64,000 bases of DNA from Chloroflexota bacterium (GTDB lineage: Bacteria > Chloroflexota > Limnocylindria > QHBO01), in assembly GCA_025699005.1 (NCBI GenBank), contig JAILWI010000008.1, positions 31,379-95,378 on the forward strand, read 5' to 3'. This document shows, piece by piece, positions 60,478 to 64,000 of this stretch. How positions within the stretch are numbered: the first letter of the stretch is position 1; each line of letters starts with the position of its first letter. The notes under the pieces are model-generated. The model had not been told where the DNA came from, did not search any database, and worked only from the letters and a program-made list of their open reading frames with translations. The position numbers and the translations under genes were made by a program.

Positions 60478-61644
60478 TCAGACCGCCTCGCCGATGCGGC
60501 CGATGAGCGTTGCCAGCAGCGTCGTCCGCGGCACGATCGACGTGAGATCCAGCCATTCGTCGGCCGAGTGGTCGTCGCCGCCGACCGGTCCCAGGCCGTC
60601 GAGGGTCGGAAGCCCCATCGCGGCGCAGGTGTTGGCGTCCGAGGCGCCCCCGGTGGCCGCGTCTCGGAGCTCGAAGCCGAGCTCGGCCGCGATGCCGACC
60701 GCCAGGTCGACCAGCCGTCCCGAGGCTGCCGTCCTCTCCATCGGCGGGTGCGCGGCGATGCGCCGCAGCGAGCCGGTCACACCATCCGTGCGCGGGGTCG
60801 CCACGATGCGCTCGACCTCGGCCGCTGCGGCATCGAAGGCGTCCGTGGTCGTCGCTCGCAGGTCGACGAGCAGCGTGCAGCCGGCGGCCACCACGTTCGG
60901 CCGCGTGCCGCCGCGGATGACCCCGGCATTGACCGTGACCGACGGCCAGCGGCCGTTCAGCTCGTGGAGGCCGATGACCTGGTGCGCCGCCTCGAGAATC
61001 GCCGAGCGGCCCTTCTCCGGCTCGATCCCGGCATGCGCGGCACGGCCGGTGAGCTCGATCTCGTAGTCGGCGATGCCCTTGCGGGCGCTGACGATGTCGC
61101 CGTTCGCCCGCGCGCACTCGAGAACGAGCGCGACGTCGTGCGCCGCGGCCAGCTCGCGAATGATCGGGGTGCTGAAGGGCGAGCCGATCTCCTCGTCCGG
61201 GTTCGCGACGAACGTGACGGCCGGGTGGTGCCCCGCCTCGTGGAGCGCGGCGATGGCGTGCAGCCCGGCGAGGAGGCCGGCCTTCATGTCGGTCACGCCC
61301 GGCCCGGTTGCCCGGTCGCCGTCGGCGCGATAGGGACGGTCGGCGGCCGTCCCGTCGTCGAAGACGGTGTCCATGTGACCGATGAGGAGCAGCCGCGGCC
61401 CCGATCCTTCGAATCGCCCGACGACGAGGTCACCGAGCTGCGGCTCGCCGGCCCCCGGCCGGTGGCTCACCCGCTCGACGCTCGCGCCCAGCTCGCGCAG
61501 CGCATCGGCCACGAACGCGGCGACCCGGTTCACGCCATCGGCGCTGTACGAGCCGCAGTCGGTGTTCACGAGGTGCTCGAGCTCCGACTGGTAGCGCGGC
61601 AGGCGCGCGTCGACGATGCGCCGCAGCGCGTTCGGATCGGGCAT
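60478..61644 (-). CDS. M20 family metallopeptidase (ArgE/DapE/CPG2-like)
   Basis: A 388-residue dizinc exopeptidase or deacylase. Metal and catalytic residues are intact: H90 and D92 (LLLIGHMDTVF), D119 (GPGVTDMKAG), catalytic E151 with ligand E152 (ANPDEEIGS), and a C-terminal His in GGDDHSADEW. A dimerisation domain lies in the middle (GRAAHAGIEPEKGRSAI). The carboxypeptidase G2-like pattern suggests cleavage of a C-terminal Glu/Asp-type amide. ATG 61644 has TATATT 7 nt upstream. It is divergent by 22 bp from a cyanophycin-synthetase-like ligase, so peptide turnover of that product is a possible role. Confidence 0.88.
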   Translation of the reverse strand: MPDPNALRRIVDARLPRYQSELEHLVNTDCGSYSADGVNRVAAFVADALRELGASVERVSHRPGAGEPQLGDLVVGRFEGSGPRLLLIGHMDTVFDDGTAADRPYRADGDRATGPGVTDMKAGLLAGLHAIAALHEAGHHPAVTFVANPDEEIGSPFSTPIIRELAAAHDVALVLECARANGDIVSARKGIADYEIELTGRAAHAGIEPEKGRSAILEAAHQVIGLHELNGRWPSVTVNAGVIRGGTRPNVVAAGCTLLVDLRATTTDAFDAAAAEVERIVATPRTDGVTGSLRRIAAHPPMERTAASGRLVDLAVGIAAELGFELRDAATGGASDANTCAAMGLPTLDGLGPVGGDDHSADEWLDLTSIVPRTTLLATLIGRIGEAV

Positions 61645-61651
61645 GCCGATC

Positions 61652-61657
61652 AATATA
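61652..61657 (-). promoter_or_regulatory. -10 box of the M20 peptidase gene (overlaps the divergent -10)
   Basis: TATATT on the reverse strand ends 7 nt before the peptidase ATG at 61644. It shares four base pairs with the forward -10 box at 61654-61659. Confidence 0.6.
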
Positions 61658-61659
61658 CT
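61654..61659 (+). promoter_or_regulatory. -10 box of the Mur-ligase gene (overlaps the divergent -10)
   Basis: TATACT ends 7 nt before the ligase ATG at 61667. No -35 is evident on either side, and only 22 bp separate the two start codons. Confidence 0.6.
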
Positions 61660-61666
61660 CACGCGC

Positions 61667-63262
61667 ATGCCGCCACGGGCCGACCACCCGGACGTCGAGC
61701 TCGTCGAGCTGCGGGTGCTCGACGGCCCGAACCGCTTCTTCACGCGTCCCGCCGTGAAGCTCGAGTTCGCGGGGACCGGGCCAGGGGACGCCGAAGCCGC
61801 TGCCGGGCGCGCTCAGAGGGCGATCGAGCGACTTCACCTCGAGCTCGACCTGCCGCAGCCCCGCTTCGCGACGCGCCACTCGGTCGACGGGCGGCGCACC
61901 GCCATCGCCTTTCCGTGGCGCCGCCGCACCGTCTCGCAGTCGATCGGCACGGCTGCGGCCCGGATCGCCCTGAAGCGCTCGTCCGTCCGTCGCGAGCTGA
62001 ACGGACTGCGGGCGATCGCCCTCGGCCCGCTCGCCCATGTGCCGCGCGCGCGCATCCCGCTCGTGGCGGTGACCGGCACGAACGGCAAGAGCACGACGAC
62101 GCGGCTGATCGCCCACGTCTTCGCCAGCGCGGGACGCCGGGTCGGGATGACGAACTCCGACGGGATCTACGTGGATGGCGAGCTCATCGAGGCGGGGGAT
62201 TGGACCGGGTTCGGCGGCGCCGGACGCGTCCTGGCCGAGCCGGGCCTCGATGTGGCCGTCCTCGAGACGGCTCGAGGCGGCATCCTCCTGCGCGGCATCG
62301 GCTATGCCGCCAACGACGTCAGCGTCGTCACCAACGTCAGCGCCGACCACCTCGGGCTCCAGGGGATCGACACGCTCGACGAGCTGGCCGAGGTCAAGGG
62401 CACGGTCGTGAGGATCACGAAGCGCGACGGCTGGGCCGTCCTCAACGCCGATGACGACCGCGTCTTCACCATGCGGCGCATGACGCGCGCCACACCCTAT
62501 GTCTTCTCGCTCCAGGGCCGGACGCCGCGCGTGGACGCGGTCCTCGACCGCGGCGGGCGCGCGGCGATCCTCGACGACGGCTGGATCGTCCTGCTCGCTG
62601 CCGGACGTCGTCGTCGGCGCCTCATCGAGGCCGCCGACATCCCGGTCACCTTCGCCGGGCTGTCACGCAACAACGTGGCGAACGCGATGGCGGCCATCGC
62701 CGCGTGCGAGGCACTCGGGCTGACGAGCCGCCAGATCAACCGCGGGCTGCGTGCGTTCCCGCTCGACGCGCGGACGAACCCGGGCCGCCTCAACCTCTAC
62801 GAGCGTCACGGTCGCTTCGCGCTCGTCGACTTCGCGCACAACGAGGCGGGGCTCATCGGCCTCATGGAGGTCGCGCGCGCGGTGGCCGGGAGCCACCGGA
62901 TCGGGCTGGCGCTCGGCACGGCGGGGGATCGGACCGACGAGATCCTCAACCGACTGGGGGTGATCGCGGGCGGTGCCGACGACCTCGTCATCGCCGAGAA
63001 GGAGCACTACCTGCGCGGCCGCGACCGCGAGGAGATGAACGAGCTGCTGCGCGCCGGGGCGCGCGAGGGCGGCTACACCGGCGAGGTCACCGCCCTGCCG
63101 ACCGAGCTCGAGGCGTTCCGCACGCTCCTCGACAGGGCCGAGCCGGGAGACGTGGCGGTGGTCATGGCCCACGTCGAGCGTCGCGAGCTGTTCGCGTGGC
63201 TCGAGCAGGAGGGCTACCGGCCGGTCGACAACGACCGGCTGCGCGAGGTCATCGGCGCCTGA
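61667..63262 (+). CDS. Mur-ligase family protein resembling cyanophycin synthetase without an ATP-grasp domain
   Basis: A 531-residue ligase. Residues 10-90 (VELVELRVLDGPNRFFTRPA) resemble the N-terminal domain of CphA. The central ATPase domain begins GTNGKSTTT (137-145), with ETARGGILLRGIGYAANDVS and the catalytic VVTNVSADHLGLQGI segment. The C-terminal domain starts at NPGRLNLYERHGRFALVDFAHNEAG, and LGTAGDRTDEILNRLG is CphA-like. CphA is normally about 870 residues with an ATP-grasp domain between N-terminus and Mur part; here only about 50 residues join them. It should still activate a carboxylate and add an amino acid, but which one is unknown. Confidence 0.82.
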   Translation: MPPRADHPDVELVELRVLDGPNRFFTRPAVKLEFAGTGPGDAEAAAGRAQRAIERLHLELDLPQPRFATRHSVDGRRTAIAFPWRRRTVSQSIGTAAARIALKRSSVRRELNGLRAIALGPLAHVPRARIPLVAVTGTNGKSTTTRLIAHVFASAGRRVGMTNSDGIYVDGELIEAGDWTGFGGAGRVLAEPGLDVAVLETARGGILLRGIGYAANDVSVVTNVSADHLGLQGIDTLDELAEVKGTVVRITKRDGWAVLNADDDRVFTMRRMTRATPYVFSLQGRTPRVDAVLDRGGRAAILDDGWIVLLAAGRRRRRLIEAADIPVTFAGLSRNNVANAMAAIAACEALGLTSRQINRGLRAFPLDARTNPGRLNLYERHGRFALVDFAHNEAGLIGLMEVARAVAGSHRIGLALGTAGDRTDEILNRLGVIAGGADDLVIAEKEHYLRGRDREEMNELLRAGAREGGYTGEVTALPTELEAFRTLLDRAEPGDVAVVMAHVERRELFAWLEQEGYRPVDNDRLREVIGA

Positions 63263-63274
63263 CGCCCGTCCGGG

Positions 63275-64000
63275 CTAGAGCTCGACCTCGACCTCGTCGT
63301 CCGAGTCGACGACACCGACCACCGCCTGGAGCCCGTCCGACTCGCTTGCCGATCCGTGCTGCCGGCGCTGGAGCTCCTTCCACACCTGGTTGGCGTGGTC
63401 CACGCACACGACGACGACGTCACCGTCGGTCGCCGTGTCCAGGGCATGTCGGGTCGCCTCGAGCTCGTCGAGGATGACGGTCGTCGAGGTGACCCGGGAC
63501 GCGTCGTCCTCCGCCGACTCGATGCCCCGCACGATGAGCTCGGCGGTCTGGCCCGACGGCCGGCCGCGGTTGTTGGCGTCCTCGCGCACGATGATCTCGT
63601 CGAAGTAGGCCGCGGCCGTCCTGCCCAGCTCGACGATGTCCTCGTCGCGCCGATCGCCGGCGGTCGCGATGACGCCGATGCGTCGCCCGGTGACCGGTGG
63701 CCGGGCGCCGCCCGCCGAAGCGATCGTCAGCTGGTTCACGAACTCGCCGAGCGCACGGACGGCCGGCGGGTTGTGGGCGTAGTCGACGACGACCCGGTAG
63801 CCATCGAGCTCGAACATGTTCAGGCGTCCCGGCGCCATGAAGTAGCTCGTGGTGAACGTGCGGAGGCCCTGCCGGATGTCGTGGAGGTGCGCCCCCGCGG
63901 CCCAGGCGGCGGCCGTGGCGGCGAGAGCATTCGCCACGTTCATCCGGGCTCGGCCCTCGAACGTGGCCGGGATGAGGTGGGTCCACACCAGCGACATGCT
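63275..64000 (-). CDS. cphA: Cyanophycin synthetase-like Mur ligase (5' part beyond the window)
   Basis: The last 241 residues of a protein whose start lies past 64000; the frame is open to the edge. It shows the Mur-ligase C-terminal portion: ARMNVANALAATAAAWAAGA, PGRLNMFELDGYRVVVDYAH, IATAGDRRDEDIVELGRTAA and EIIVREDANNRGRP. The EDANNRGRPSG motif and GDRRDED are CphA features. Its tail is acidic (SDDEVEVEL). It converges on the ligase at 61667 with a 12-nt gap. Whether an ATP-grasp domain is present cannot be seen from here. Confidence 0.8.
   Translation of the reverse strand, partial: SMSLVWTHLIPATFEGRARMNVANALAATAAAWAAGAHLHDIRQGLRTFTTSYFMAPGRLNMFELDGYRVVVDYAHNPPAVRALGEFVNQLTIASAGGARPPVTGRRIGVIATAGDRRDEDIVELGRTAAAYFDEIIVREDANNRGRPSGQTAELIVRGIESAEDDASRVTSTTVILDELEATRHALDTATDGDVVVVCVDHANQVWKELQRRQHGSASESDGLQAVVGVVDSDDEVEVEL

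Overview
The window is GC-rich bacterial chromosome, roughly 70% GC by eye, with densely packed genes. I see no insertion sequence, phage module, CRISPR array or rRNA. Gene content (homodimeric AceE next to a branched-chain-type 2-oxoacid dehydrogenase cluster, GlpABC, PTS-type dihydroxyacetone kinase, deazaflavin-type DUF385 protein, DUF2089/DUF4097 operon, Pro/Thr-rich surface proteins, an encoded tRNA CCA end) and many leaderless promoters (TANNNT 6-10 nt before the start codon) point to a free-living soil or freshwater Chloroflexota lineage such as Limnocylindria, or less likely an actinomycete. No ribosomal marker is present to settle this.

Layout. 1-6.5 kb: CopB-type P1B ATPase; a two-component flavin operon (LLM oxidoreductase plus FMN reductase) behind a MarR-type operator; Nudix hydrolase; sarcosine/N-methyltryptophan oxidase-like flavoenzyme; DUF2269 membrane protein. 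6.6-18.2 kb: AI-2E family permease, lone receiver protein, secreted CAP-domain protein, MacB/FtsX-type ABC exporter, PPC/DUF296 protein, MFS exporter, a zinc-finger/membrane/thrombospondin-3 protein divergent from an ECF sigma factor, and a secreted alpha/beta hydrolase. 18.4-26.4 kb: tRNA-Arg(UCG), DUF305 protein, two unusual J-domain proteins, surface proteins, and a reverse-strand DUF2089-DUF4097-SHOCT operon ending in a GH13 glucosidase that has its own promoter. 26.4-32.6 kb: AceE, a flavoprotein monooxygenase, type II NADH dehydrogenase and a His-rich repeat protein.

32.9-42.7 kb is the centrepiece: glpF-dhaK-dhaL-glpK-dhaM-plsY-pgsA-glpA-glpB-glpC, ten same-strand genes, several overlapping. 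They take up glycerol, phosphorylate glycerol and dihydroxyacetone, feed glycerol-3-phosphate into phosphatidate and phosphatidylglycerolphosphate, and oxidise the rest to DHAP at the membrane. 42.7-50 kb: a NodIJ-like ABC-2 exporter, a gamma-glutamyltransferase homologue, an NDUFA9-like reductase and two metallo-beta-lactamase-fold hydrolases. 49.9-60 kb: lipB-lipA and the reverse-strand lpd-E1alpha-E1beta-E2 operon, which needs the lipoate made by LipA/LipB. A tandemly duplicated surface protein lies between them. 60-64 kb: thioesterase, M20 peptidase and two cyanophycin-synthetase-like Mur ligases; one of these appears to lack the ATP-grasp part and the other runs off the window.

The most unusual observations are: an ATP-grasp-less CphA-like ligase divergent from an M20 peptidase across a 22-bp gap with overlapping, oppositely oriented -10 boxes; one short helical module shared by three consecutive genes of the DUF2089 operon, which is preceded by an unannotated 46-residue ORF; the glycerol-to-lipid supercluster; and the ECF sigma/TSP3 pair. 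All function calls rest on reading the translated sequence; no database search was run.
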